Shown here piece by piece: positions 42,920 to 51,622 of a DNA stretch of 64,000 nt; position 1 is the first letter of the stretch, and every line of letters starts with the position of its first letter. This DNA is from Sphingomonadales bacterium UBA7471. GTDB taxonomy: Bacteria > Pseudomonadota > Alphaproteobacteria > Sphingomonadales > Sphingomonadaceae. The notes beneath the pieces were generated by a model. That model saw only the letters and a list, made by a program, of their open reading frames with translations, was not told the origin of the DNA and made no database searches. The stretch is taken from NCBI GenBank assembly GCA_002479765.1, contig DLOZ01000032.1:6129-70128 (forward strand), written 5' to 3'. The position numbers and the translations under genes were made by a program.

Positions 42920-43279
42920 TTATTTATCCAACGGAACTTCGGTTGCTGGTGCCGCCGAAGCTGGAGCTGCTGGCGCAGTTGTCACAGGTGCCGTTGGAGT
43001 CGCAGGCACTTCGGTCCGCTGAAGGCTGTTATCGATTTCACCCGTGCCACCTTTTTTCGCAGCAACGAACGCCAAAGCAATCGACAGCACGATGAACAAG
43101 GTCGCCAATATTGTGGTTGTACGCGTCAGAAAGTCCGCTGCGCCACGTGCGGACATCAATCCTGATGGGCTTCCGCCCATTCCCAAACCGCCGCCTTCAG
43201 AACGCTGCATCAAGATTACGCCAACAAGCGAGGCGGCGATAATGGCCTGAACGACGATAAGAAAATGGAAAATGCCCAT
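42920..43279 (-). CDS. secG: Preprotein translocase subunit SecG
   Basis: Accessory subunit of the SecYEG channel. The 119-residue product has two TM helices: FHFLIVVQAIIAASLVGVIL and TTILATLFIVLSIALAFVAA. Between them lies the conserved loop QRSEGGGLGMGGSPSGLMSARGAADFLTR, in which the GLMS/RGAADFLTR part is diagnostic. An Ala/Pro/Thr-rich tail follows, as in other alphaproteobacteria. ATG 43279 (MGIFHFLI) is preferred to a longer in-frame start because it gives the normal first helix. It lies between tpiA and pyrG. Confidence 0.94.
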   Translation of the reverse strand: MGIFHFLIVVQAIIAASLVGVILMQRSEGGGLGMGGSPSGLMSARGAADFLTRTTTILATLFIVLSIALAFVAAKKGGTGEIDNSLQRTEVPATPTAPVTTAPAAPASAAPATEVPLDK

Positions 43280-43357
43280 GATGAATTCCGAATAATGAAA
43301 GGCAATAAGCTGCCGGTTGTTGCGCCCACATAGCGAGCGCACAAAGGTTCTTCAATG

Positions 43358-44104
43358 CTATTCGCCCAAAGCGTGTGCTGCGGCCAGAATGGGTTCAAAT
43401 TTCGCACAGGTCAGGCTTGCACCGCCAATCAACCCGCCATCGACATTTTCAACCGCCAAAAGCTCCGCCGCATTGTCCCCGTTCATGGACCCCCCATATA
43501 GAATCCGGACGCTATTGCCGACCACACCATAACGATCCACCAGTGCCGCACGAATGGCGCCGTGCATTTCGCGCACATCCGCCATTTCAGGAATACGCCC
43601 TGTGCCAATGGCCCAAACGGGTTCGTACGCGACACTCAACCAGTCGCCAGATATGTTCTGGGGCAATGATCCTGCGACCTGTCCCAAAACAACAGGTAGC
43701 GCATTGCCTGTGTCCCGCTCAGCCAGTGTTTCCCCGACGCAGATGATGACTTTCAGGCCTGCCTTGTGCGCCGCTTGCGCCTTTGCCAGCACGTCGTGAT
43801 CCTGCTCATGCTGGGCAGCGCGGCGTTCGCTATGCCCGACGATTGTCAAAGACGCCCCTGCATCGACCAGCATATCCGCCGACACACATCCGGTATGCGC
43901 GCCTGAAGGCTGCATGTGGCAGTCCTGCCCACCGATTGCGGAGCCTTGCGCACTATCGCACGCACGGCTGATAAGTGTTGCGGGCAAACATAATGCGGAT
44001 TCGACCGCTGTGTAAATGAGCGCCTTTTCCGCGATTGCGCCAATTTCGGCTAAGTCGCTTGCCACGCCGTTCATCTTCCAGTTTCCGACAATCAACTTAC
44101 GCAT
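43358..44104 (-). CDS. tpiA: Triose-phosphate isomerase
   Basis: TIM-barrel enzyme that interconverts dihydroxyacetone phosphate and glyceraldehyde-3-phosphate. The 248-residue product has the N-terminal VGNWKMNG (Asn, Lys), HSERR (catalytic His), AYEPVWAIGTG (catalytic Glu and loop 6) and LYGGSMNGDNA. The length is normal. It is divergent from the PpiD-like gene and first in the tpiA-secG-pyrG group. Confidence 0.96.
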   Translation of the reverse strand: MRKLIVGNWKMNGVASDLAEIGAIAEKALIYTAVESALCLPATLISRACDSAQGSAIGGQDCHMQPSGAHTGCVSADMLVDAGASLTIVGHSERRAAQHEQDHDVLAKAQAAHKAGLKVIICVGETLAERDTGNALPVVLGQVAGSLPQNISGDWLSVAYEPVWAIGTGRIPEMADVREMHGAIRAALVDRYGVVGNSVRILYGGSMNGDNAAELLAVENVDGGLIGGASLTCAKFEPILAAAHALGE

Positions 44105-44258
44105 GCCAATATCCTATCATTAGGGTTTGCGAATCTTGCTTTGGCTCTGGCATGCTTTCGACAATCGGAGCAAGTCTATCCCTTGATTGCCAAAGCCTTG
44201 CCGCCTAAAGCGTCACGCAACAATCGGCCCAGCCCGTGATATCAGGAAATTGCAATTC

Positions 44259-46199
44259 ATGATTACGTCCATTCGTTCGCTCATTTACTCCAAATTCGGC
44301 GCAATTTTCGCGTTGCTATTCATCGGGATGATTGCCATCGCCTTTGCACTTGGCGATGTGTCGGGATCAGGCAGCTTTGGTGGCTTGAGTGGCGGTAATG
44401 TTGCACGTGTGGGTGACCGGAACATCACATTGGGCGAACTGAACGATGCGCTCGATAATCGCTTAAAGGCGGAACGTCAGAATAACCCTACGCTTGATAT
44501 GGCAGGCTTTGTCGAGGGTGGTGGATTGGATTCAACGCTCGACCAGCTGATCAATCGCTACGCCATCACTGTATTCGGTGAAGAATATGGTGTCGCCGTC
44601 AGCAAGCGTCTTGTGGATTCGGAAATTCGCAAAATACCTGGTGCGATGGGGCTTGATGGTAAGTTTAGCGCAGATGCGTTTCGCGCATTTGCCCAACAAA
44701 TTGGCGTAAGTGAAAAAGCCATCCGCGACGATCTGACGCAGAATTTGTTTGCGCAACAAATCTTACCGGCTGCGGCAAGCGGTCCGGCGGCGCCCGATGG
44801 CATGGCTCTGCCTTATGCATCGTTGATGCTTGAACAGCGTGCGGGGCAAATCGCTTCGATTCCAGCCACTGCATTTTTGCCCAAGGCCCCTCCAAGCGCT
44901 GCGGCACTGGCCAAATTCTACGCCGACAATGCGGTCAAATTCACGATCCCTGAAAAGCGCGCAATCAGCTACGCGATCTTTGACAAGTCCATCATTGCAG
45001 GCCGTGCAAAACCGACGGACGCAGATATCGCGGCCTATTATAAAGCCAATGCCGCAAAATTTGCTGCATCGGAAAGCCGTAACATCAGCCAGATGATCGT
45101 ACCAACCGAAGCTGCAGCAAAATCGGTCATTAGCCAGGTCGCGGCCGGTAAATCATTGGCCGACGTTGCCAATGGTCTGGGCCTTTCCGTAACAACAACC
45201 GCCAACGTCACCAAAAGCAGCCTTGCCAGCACGGCAACTCCTGCGGTTGCCGACGCGGTCTTTGCCGCAAAGCAGGGTACATTGGCAAAGCCAGCCCGCG
45301 GCAAGCTGGGCTGGACCGTTGCGCGCGTCGACAGCGTGAACAACGTCGCTGCAAAGTCACTTGCGGCGGCCCGCGCAGAAATTGAAAAAGAACTATTGCA
45401 AACGCGCAGCGAAGAAATGCTGACCGAGATGACATCGGAAATCGAAGATGCATTTGCCGATGGCGCGACGATATCTGACATTTCCAAGCAAAACGGCCTG
45501 TCGGTGAATACCTCGCCGAAATTGCTGGCGACGGGTCAGGACATCTCTAACCCCGCTTATAAGCCCATTCCGGAAATGCAGGTCATTTTGCCCGCAGCGT
45601 TCCAAATGGAAACGAACGGCGAAGCCCAACTGATCGAGCTGGTACCCGGCGAGAAATTCGCGATGATTGCGATTGCTGATTATGATGAAGCCGCGCCGCC
45701 ACCGCTTAACGACGTCCGTGCCTTGGTTCAGCAACAATGGGCGTTATCCGAAGGCGCAAAGGGTGCCCGCGCGGCTGCGGACCGTTTACGCAAGCTGGTC
45801 GATGGTGGCCAACCGCTTCAGGCTGCTCTTGCCGCGGCCAATATCCAAGGCGCGCAGATCGAACGGCTGACCGGTACGCGCGCGGATCTCTATCGCGAGG
45901 GCCAGCCCGTCCCGCCGCCATTGTCGCTCATGTTCGCCATGAAGCAAGGTACCGCCAAAATTGTTCAGGCAGGCGGCAATCGCGGTTGGTATGTGGTGTA
46001 TCTGACCGACGTTATCAAAGGCAACGCCAGCGGCAATGCGGACCTGCTTCGCGCACGCAAGCAAGAGCTTTCCGGTATATTGCAGCAGGAATATGCGGCA
46101 CAGCTGATCGTCGCTGCATCGAAAGATGCCGGGGTTGAAAAGAATGAAGACGGGATCGCCGAAGTGCGCACTCGCCTAACCAACCGTGACGGCAACTAA
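44259..46199 (+). CDS. ppiD: PpiD-like periplasmic folding factor (SurA_N and parvulin domains)
   Basis: Inner-membrane-anchored chaperone/peptidyl-prolyl isomerase near the Sec translocon. The 646-residue product has one N-terminal TM (FGAIFALLFIGMIAIAFALG) and a SurA_N-like helical domain (ITLGELNDALDNRLKAE onward). Central parvulin-like repeats include ESRNISQMIVPTEAAAKSVI and GKLGWTVARVDSV. The parvulin segment is weak in classical active-site residues, as in many PpiD proteins. ATG 44259 follows AGGAAA. trpE overlaps its 3' end by 14 bases, so it seems to head the trp operon. Confidence 0.9.
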   Translation: MITSIRSLIYSKFGAIFALLFIGMIAIAFALGDVSGSGSFGGLSGGNVARVGDRNITLGELNDALDNRLKAERQNNPTLDMAGFVEGGGLDSTLDQLINRYAITVFGEEYGVAVSKRLVDSEIRKIPGAMGLDGKFSADAFRAFAQQIGVSEKAIRDDLTQNLFAQQILPAAASGPAAPDGMALPYASLMLEQRAGQIASIPATAFLPKAPPSAAALAKFYADNAVKFTIPEKRAISYAIFDKSIIAGRAKPTDADIAAYYKANAAKFAASESRNISQMIVPTEAAAKSVISQVAAGKSLADVANGLGLSVTTTANVTKSSLASTATPAVADAVFAAKQGTLAKPARGKLGWTVARVDSVNNVAAKSLAAARAEIEKELLQTRSEEMLTEMTSEIEDAFADGATISDISKQNGLSVNTSPKLLATGQDISNPAYKPIPEMQVILPAAFQMETNGEAQLIELVPGEKFAMIAIADYDEAAPPPLNDVRALVQQQWALSEGAKGARAAADRLRKLVDGGQPLQAALAAANIQGAQIERLTGTRADLYREGQPVPPPLSLMFAMKQGTAKIVQAGGNRGWYVVYLTDVIKGNASGNADLLRARKQELSGILQQEYAAQLIVAASKDAGVEKNEDGIAEVRTRLTNRDGN

Positions 46200-47661
46200 A
46201 CCCGAACTCATTTGGCGCAAGCGCATTGCTGATACCGAAACGCCGGTATCAGCGGCGCTGAAGCTGTTTGTTCCGGAACGCGGTGATTTCATTCTGGAAT
46301 CGGTCGAAGGTGGCGAAACGCGCGGACGGCATAGCCTGATTGGCATCTCGCCCGATCTGGTGTTTCGGGCGGCCGGCGATAGAGCCGAAATCAATAGTCA
46401 GTGGATGACCGACAGGGCTGCTTTTGCGCCATCTCCTTTGCCATCATTGGATGCGTTACGGGCACTCGCCGCGGACTGCCGCATGGATGTTCCCGAAGAG
46501 CTGCCGCCTGCCCTCGCCTGCTTGGTTGGCTATTTTGGTTACGAGACAATAGGCCTCGTTGAAAAGCTTCCACGAGCGCCGCAATCGTCGCTTGAGCTGC
46601 CGGACATGCTGTTCGTCCGCCCAACGGTCATATTGGTCTTCGACCGGCTGAAAGACGAAATGTTCCTCGTTTCGCCAGTTTGGACAGGCCTAAATGATGC
46701 ACAGGCAGTGGCATTGGCAAATGAGCGCCTCGATGAAACAGAGCGGTTATTGAACCTAGGCCAAGTGCCGTCGACTGGCGCGATGTCAGTATCCGAAGAA
46801 CGCGAAATCAAGCTCACGCCGGTATTGCCCGAGGGTCGCTATGCCCAGATGGTTGCGTCGGCTAAAGATTATATTGAGGCAGGCGATATATTTCAGGTCG
46901 TGCTTGCCCAGCGTTTCACTGCACCGTTTGATCTGCCGCCTGTACATTTGTACCGCGCTTTGCGCCGGATAAATCCATCGCCATTTCTATACTTCATCGA
47001 TCTTCCCGGCTTTGCGCTGATCGGTTCCAGTCCGGAGATATTGGTCCGCGCGCGCGGCGGCGAGGTCACAATCCGGCCAATCGCTGGAACGCGCCCGCGC
47101 GGTAAGAGCAGCATTGAAGACGCTGAAAACCGTGCTTCCTTATTGGCTGACCCCAAAGAGCGCGCCGAACATCTGATGCTGTTGGACTTGGGCAGAAACG
47201 ACGTTGGCCGCGTGACCAAGGGTGGCAGCGTCACCGTAACTGACAGCTATATGGTCGAATTTTACAGCCATGTGATGCACATCGTCTCCAATGTCGTTGG
47301 CGAACTTGCTGACGATAAAGACGCCATCGACGCTTTATTCGCAGGGTTTCCCGCTGGCACCGTCAGTGGCGCACCCAAAGTCCGCGCCTGCGAAATCATT
47401 GCCGAACTCGAACCAGAAACCCGCGGCGCTTATGCGGGCGGCGTCGGCTATTTTTCGCCCAATGGCGATATGGACAGCTGCATCGTTTTACGCACCGCCG
47501 TTGTTAAAGACGGCATGATGCATGTTCAGGCGGGTGCCGGTATCGTCGCGGACAGCAATCCCGAATATGAACAGCGCGAGTGCGAGGCAAAAGCCGGCGC
47601 ACTGATTGCGGCGGCGCGCGAGGCTTTTGGTGTCGCGGGTGAAGCAAATTTCGGACAGTAG
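46186..47661 (+). CDS. trpE: Anthranilate synthase component I
   Basis: Converts chorismate and ammonia to anthranilate. The 491-residue product has an N-terminal feedback-site region (ESVEGGETRGRHSLIG, with the LESVE-type motif that binds tryptophan) and the chorismate domain with PSPFLYFIDLPGF, IRPIAGTRPRG, LDLGRNDVGRV and GAPKVRACEII. The GTG start at 46186 lies 14 bases inside ppiD, indicating coupled translation. No separate trp leader peptide fits before it. The glutaminase partner TrpG is encoded after an intervening hydrolase gene. Confidence 0.96.
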   Translation: MTATKPELIWRKRIADTETPVSAALKLFVPERGDFILESVEGGETRGRHSLIGISPDLVFRAAGDRAEINSQWMTDRAAFAPSPLPSLDALRALAADCRMDVPEELPPALACLVGYFGYETIGLVEKLPRAPQSSLELPDMLFVRPTVILVFDRLKDEMFLVSPVWTGLNDAQAVALANERLDETERLLNLGQVPSTGAMSVSEEREIKLTPVLPEGRYAQMVASAKDYIEAGDIFQVVLAQRFTAPFDLPPVHLYRALRRINPSPFLYFIDLPGFALIGSSPEILVRARGGEVTIRPIAGTRPRGKSSIEDAENRASLLADPKERAEHLMLLDLGRNDVGRVTKGGSVTVTDSYMVEFYSHVMHIVSNVVGELADDKDAIDALFAGFPAGTVSGAPKVRACEIIAELEPETRGAYAGGVGYFSPNGDMDSCIVLRTAVVKDGMMHVQAGAGIVADSNPEYEQRECEAKAGALIAAAREAFGVAGEANFGQ

Positions 47662-47696
47662 CTTGACGGGAACCTAAAGGTCGTTAGCTAGTATCC

Positions 47697-48761
47697 ATGC
47701 GTAAATTTCTGATAGCTTCACTGGCATTATTGTCCGCAATTCATACTCCGGCCAAAGCTGAAATACCGCCCCCCGCAGAGGCAGACGCGGTCTTCGCGAA
47801 CTTTACCTTTGCAAATGGCGAGCGTCTGCCAGAACTCAAAATTCATTATACAACGCTCGGCACGCCGGCGCGCGACGCAAATGGCAATGTCACCAATGCC
47901 GTGATGATCCTCCATGGCACCGGCGGCACGGGGCATCAGTTTTTCCAGCCACAATTTGCAGGTGAGCTTTTCGGTCCTGGCCAAGTGCTCGACACATCCA
48001 AATATTTCATCATTTTGCCGGACAATATCGGCCATGGGAAATCGACGAAGCCAAGCGATGGCCTTCGGATGGTGTTTCCGAAATATGACTATGCCGACAT
48101 GATCGCGGCGCAGCACCGGTTGGTGACCGAAAAGCTTGGCTTGAAAAAGCTGAAGTTAATTCTCGGGACCTCAATGGGCTGCATGCATGCATTTATGTGG
48201 GGCACGACCTACCCAGACGCCGTCGAGAAGCTTGCGCCATTCGCATGCCTTCCTGTCGAGATCGCCGGACAAAATCGCATGTGGCGCAAGCTTTCGATGG
48301 ATGCGATCAAAGCTGATCCGACTTGGAACAATGGCAACTACACAGCGCCGCCGTTGGCCGGACTGCGGACGGCAGCGAGCCTTAACATAATAGCGGGTGC
48401 AAATCCTTTGGCATTGCAGGCACAATATCCGACCCGCGCCGCCGCGGAGGCGTTTACCGATGAAGCCTTCGCGCGGATCGTTACCCGCAACGATGCAAAT
48501 GACATTATCTATCAGTTGGATTCATCACGAAACTACAACCCATGGCCAACGCTTGAATCGATCAAGGCTCCGACATTATGGATTAACTCGGCTGATGATT
48601 TCATCAACCCGTCGAATTATGGCATCACGGAAACTGCCATGAAACGGATGCCAACGACAAAGTTCATCCTCATCCCTGCGTCTAAAGAAACAAAGGGCCA
48701 TGGAACGCATAGTTGGGCCAAGTTCTGGAAGGAGGAACTGGCAAAATTGCTTGCGCAATAG
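47697..48761 (+). CDS. Exported alpha/beta hydrolase, MetX (homoserine O-acetyltransferase)-like
   Basis: A 354-residue alpha/beta-hydrolase with a clear signal peptide (KFLIASLALLSAIHTPAKA), so it acts in the periplasm or outside. MetX-like motifs are LPELKIHYTTLGTP, VMILHGTGGTGHQFF, ILPDNIGHGKSTKPSD, the nucleophile Ser in LGTSMGCMHAFMW (about 160), the acid in WINSADDFINP and the His in KGHGTHSWAKFW. The triad is intact. A signal peptide excludes normal cytosolic methionine synthesis, so an esterase or acyltransferase role is likelier. It sits between trpE and trpG with 35- and 42-base gaps. Confidence 0.85.
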   Translation: MRKFLIASLALLSAIHTPAKAEIPPPAEADAVFANFTFANGERLPELKIHYTTLGTPARDANGNVTNAVMILHGTGGTGHQFFQPQFAGELFGPGQVLDTSKYFIILPDNIGHGKSTKPSDGLRMVFPKYDYADMIAAQHRLVTEKLGLKKLKLILGTSMGCMHAFMWGTTYPDAVEKLAPFACLPVEIAGQNRMWRKLSMDAIKADPTWNNGNYTAPPLAGLRTAASLNIIAGANPLALQAQYPTRAAAEAFTDEAFARIVTRNDANDIIYQLDSSRNYNPWPTLESIKAPTLWINSADDFINPSNYGITETAMKRMPTTKFILIPASKETKGHGTHSWAKFWKEELAKLLAQ

Positions 48762-48803
48762 TGCCTCTTCCAACCGCGGGTTAAAGCCGCTAGGGCATCG
48801 CCC

Positions 48804-49388
48804 ATGATCCTTGTCATCGACAATTACGACAGCTTCACCTGGAACCTCGTCCATTATCTGATGGAGCTTGGCGCTGAGGTTGAGGTTGTCCGCAATGATG
48901 ATATGTCGGCAGGACAGGCTCTGTCGTCGGGTGCAGCGGCCTTTCTCATTTCGCCCGGGCCAAAAACGCCGAATGAAGCGGGTATGAGCCTTGAGCTCGT
49001 CGCGGCGTGCGCAGAGGCTGGAAAGCCCTTGCTGGGCGTTTGCTTGGGCCACCAGACCATTGGGCAGCATTTTGGTGGAACCGTTGCCCGCGGCGGATTG
49101 ATGCACGGCAAAACATCGCCCGTCACACATGACGGGAGCGGACTTTTTGAGGGACTGCCGTCGCCGTTTCAGGCAACGCGCTATCATTCGCTCATCGTCG
49201 AAAACGTACCGCCCAGCCTTGTCGTGAATGCAACCAGCGATGACGGCCATGTCATGGGCTTTCGCCACGCGACGCTGCCCATCCACAGCGTTCAATTCCA
49301 TCCTGAAAGCATTGCCACCGAACATGGCCATGCGATGCTGGCCAATTTCATGCGCATTGCCGGTATGGCCGTGAAGGACAGAGCATGA
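48804..49388 (+). CDS. trpG: Anthranilate synthase component II (glutamine amidotransferase)
   Basis: Class I glutaminase that supplies ammonia to TrpE. The 194-residue product has VIDNYDSFTWNLVHYL at the N-terminus, the nucleophile Cys in LLGVCLGHQTIGQ, YHSLIVE, and the His/Glu pair in IHSVQFHPESIATEHG. It may also serve p-aminobenzoate synthesis (PabA function), since no separate pabA is seen here. trpD starts within its stop (ATGA). Confidence 0.95.
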   Translation: MILVIDNYDSFTWNLVHYLMELGAEVEVVRNDDMSAGQALSSGAAAFLISPGPKTPNEAGMSLELVAACAEAGKPLLGVCLGHQTIGQHFGGTVARGGLMHGKTSPVTHDGSGLFEGLPSPFQATRYHSLIVENVPPSLVVNATSDDGHVMGFRHATLPIHSVQFHPESIATEHGHAMLANFMRIAGMAVKDRA

Positions 49389-50380
49389 ACCCCTTCGGTC
49401 CCCTGCCCGACCCGCAGCATCTGTTTGACCATGACGAGGCCGCACAGGCATTTGCGGACATTCTTGATGCACGCGCCACCGAAGATGAAATACAGGCGTT
49501 CCTCGTTGCGCTCACCGCGCGCGGCGAGACGATGGTGGAAATTGCCGCCGCTGCGCAAGCCATGCGTGAACGGCTGATCCCCATTGATGCACCTGAAGGT
49601 GCTATCGATGTTTGTGGCACGGGTGGCGACGGGCATCATACGCTTAATGTGTCCACCGCCGTGTCAATCGTGGTCGCGGCGTGTGAAGTTCCTGTTGCGA
49701 AGCATGGCAACCGCGCTGCCTCTTCAAAGGCAGGTGCGGCAGATACGCTTGAGGCCCTCGGTCTCGACATGGAACGCGCCGGACGCATGGCGGAAGACAC
49801 GCTGAAAGACTTAGGTATTTGCTTTCTGTTCGCAGCTAACCATCATCCCGCGATGAAGCGGATTCAACCGATCCGCCAGCGCATCGGGCAACGCACGATT
49901 TTCAACCTGATGGGCCCGCTGGCTAACCCGGCACGCGTCAAACGCCAGCTGATCGGTATTGCGCGGCCTGCCTATGTCCCTGTGTATGCTGAGGCGCTTC
50001 ATCACCTTGGCACCGAACATTCGCGGATCATTTCGGGCGATGAAGGTCTTGACGAATTAAGCTTGGCTGGCGGCAATGAAGTCGCTGTGGTTGAGCCCGA
50101 AGGAGTCCGCTTCCAACGTACCACCGCCGCTGATGCCGGCCTATCCGTGCATCCGGTTGACGCCATTCGCGGCGGCGATGCGCAGCATAATGCGGCGGAG
50201 TTGCGCAAGTTGTTGCTGGGCGAACGTGGCGCCTATCGCGACGCCGTATTGTTCAATGCGGCGGAGGCTTTGTTGGTCGCTGGCGTAGTTGAAACCATGC
50301 CCGAGGGTGTTGAAGAGGCTGCAGAGGCAATCGACAAGGGTCTTGCCAATGCGTTGCTAAACTGTTGGGTGAGATATTGA
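49385..50380 (+). CDS. trpD: Anthranilate phosphoribosyltransferase
   Basis: Joins anthranilate to PRPP, the second tryptophan-specific step. The 331-residue product has the glycine-rich VCGTGGDGHHTLNVST, VAKHGNRAASSKAGAADTLE (substrate loop) and FLFAANHHPAMKRIQPIRQ, followed by NLMGPLANPARVKRQLIG. The length is normal. It starts by ATGA overlap with trpG, and trpC overlaps its stop (TGATG). Confidence 0.96.
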   Translation: MNPFGPLPDPQHLFDHDEAAQAFADILDARATEDEIQAFLVALTARGETMVEIAAAAQAMRERLIPIDAPEGAIDVCGTGGDGHHTLNVSTAVSIVVAACEVPVAKHGNRAASSKAGAADTLEALGLDMERAGRMAEDTLKDLGICFLFAANHHPAMKRIQPIRQRIGQRTIFNLMGPLANPARVKRQLIGIARPAYVPVYAEALHHLGTEHSRIISGDEGLDELSLAGGNEVAVVEPEGVRFQRTTAADAGLSVHPVDAIRGGDAQHNAAELRKLLLGERGAYRDAVLFNAAEALLVAGVVETMPEGVEEAAEAIDKGLANALLNCWVRY

Positions 50381-51162
50381 TGGCCGACAAGCTTGCAGAA
50401 ATCTGCGCGACAAAGCGCACGGAAGTCGCACAACGCAAGCCGAAGGGCGTGTCGCATTGGCCTGCCCCATCGCCGCCGCGTGGCTTCGAAGCGGCGTTGC
50501 GCGCCAAAAGCGCATCAGGCATTGCCTTGATTGCGGAAATCAAAAAGGCGAGCCCGTCAAAAGGCCTCATCCGCGAAGATTTCGATCCTGCAGCCCATGC
50601 AAAGGCCTATCAGGCGGGCGGTGCGGCTTGCCTATCCGTTTTAACCGACGCGCCCTATTTTCAGGGGCATGAGGATTATCTCATCGCTGCACGCAACGCC
50701 TGCGACCTGCCGGTCATCCGAAAGGATTTCATGGTTGACCCATGGCAATGCGCGGAAGCACGCCAAATGGGCGGTGATGCCATATTGATTATCGTCGCAG
50801 CATTGGACGATGTTGCGATGGTCGAAATCGAGGATGCGGCTTTTGCTCAAGGGCTGGATGTCCTTGTGGAAGTGCATGATGAGGCCGAATTGGATCGCGC
50901 ACTTACGCATCTGAAATCGAAATTGGTTGGCGTGAACAACCGCAATTTAAAGACATTTGACGTCGATCTGGCGACGACAGAGCGCTTGGCAAAGCTTGTG
51001 CCTGCCGACATATTGCTGGTGTGCGAAAGCGGCATTTCGACGCATGCCGATTGCCAACGGATGGCCACATCTGGGGTCAACACCTTCTTGGTCGGCGAAA
51101 GCCTGATGCGGAACGCCGACGTTCAGCTTGCGACGCAAAGGTTATTGACCAGACATGGCTGA
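50380..51162 (+). CDS. trpC: Indole-3-glycerol-phosphate synthase
   Basis: TIM-barrel enzyme that closes the indole ring. The 260-residue product has IALIAEIKKASPSKGLIRED (catalytic Glu and Lys), VLTDAPYFQGHEDYL, LPVIRKDFMVDPWQ (catalytic Lys), VGVNNRNLKTFDVDL and VCESGIST. ATG 50380 shares its A with the trpD stop. It is the single-function TrpC form with no TrpF fusion. The next gene, moaC, starts within its last codons. Confidence 0.96.
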   Translation: MADKLAEICATKRTEVAQRKPKGVSHWPAPSPPRGFEAALRAKSASGIALIAEIKKASPSKGLIREDFDPAAHAKAYQAGGAACLSVLTDAPYFQGHEDYLIAARNACDLPVIRKDFMVDPWQCAEARQMGGDAILIIVAALDDVAMVEIEDAAFAQGLDVLVEVHDEAELDRALTHLKSKLVGVNNRNLKTFDVDLATTERLAKLVPADILLVCESGISTHADCQRMATSGVNTFLVGESLMRNADVQLATQRLLTRHG

Positions 51163-51622
51163 TCTCACGCATCTGGGTGCCGATGGCGCCGCACATATGG
51201 TCGATGTTTCTGCCAAAGCGGATACGGCCAGAGAGGCGGTCGCCGAGGGACGCATCACTATGTCCGCAGAAGCGCTTGACGCTGTGCGCGCGGGAAATAT
51301 TAAAAAAGGCGATGTTCTGGGGACCGCGCGGATTGCCGGGATCATGGCCGCCAAAAAGACAAGCGAACTCATACCGCTCTGCCACCCGCTCATGCTGTCC
51401 AAAATTGCTATCGCGTTTGAATTTGAAGACCATAGCATTCGCGCAGAGGCGCGTGTGCGTTTGAACGGTCCGACGGGTGTCGAGATGGAGGCTTTGACCG
51501 CTGTGTCCGTTGCCTTGCTTACGCTGTACGACATGGCAAAGGCTTTGGATAAGTCGATGGTGATTTCCGACATCCGGTTGCTGTCCAAAACGGGCGGCAA
51601 ATCGGGCGATTGGCACGCATGA
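51155..51622 (+). CDS. moaC: Cyclic pyranopterin monophosphate synthase MoaC
   Basis: Forms cyclic pyranopterin monophosphate together with MoaA in molybdenum cofactor synthesis. The 155-residue product contains MVDVSAKADTAREAVAEG, KKTSELIPLCHPLMLSKI, the diagnostic GVEMEALTAVSVALLTLYDM, and a C-terminal DIRLLSKTGGKSG. It overlaps trpC by 8 bases and moeA by 4, tying the cofactor genes to the trp operon. Confidence 0.96.
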   Translation: MADLTHLGADGAAHMVDVSAKADTAREAVAEGRITMSAEALDAVRAGNIKKGDVLGTARIAGIMAAKKTSELIPLCHPLMLSKIAIAFEFEDHSIRAEARVRLNGPTGVEMEALTAVSVALLTLYDMAKALDKSMVISDIRLLSKTGGKSGDWHA

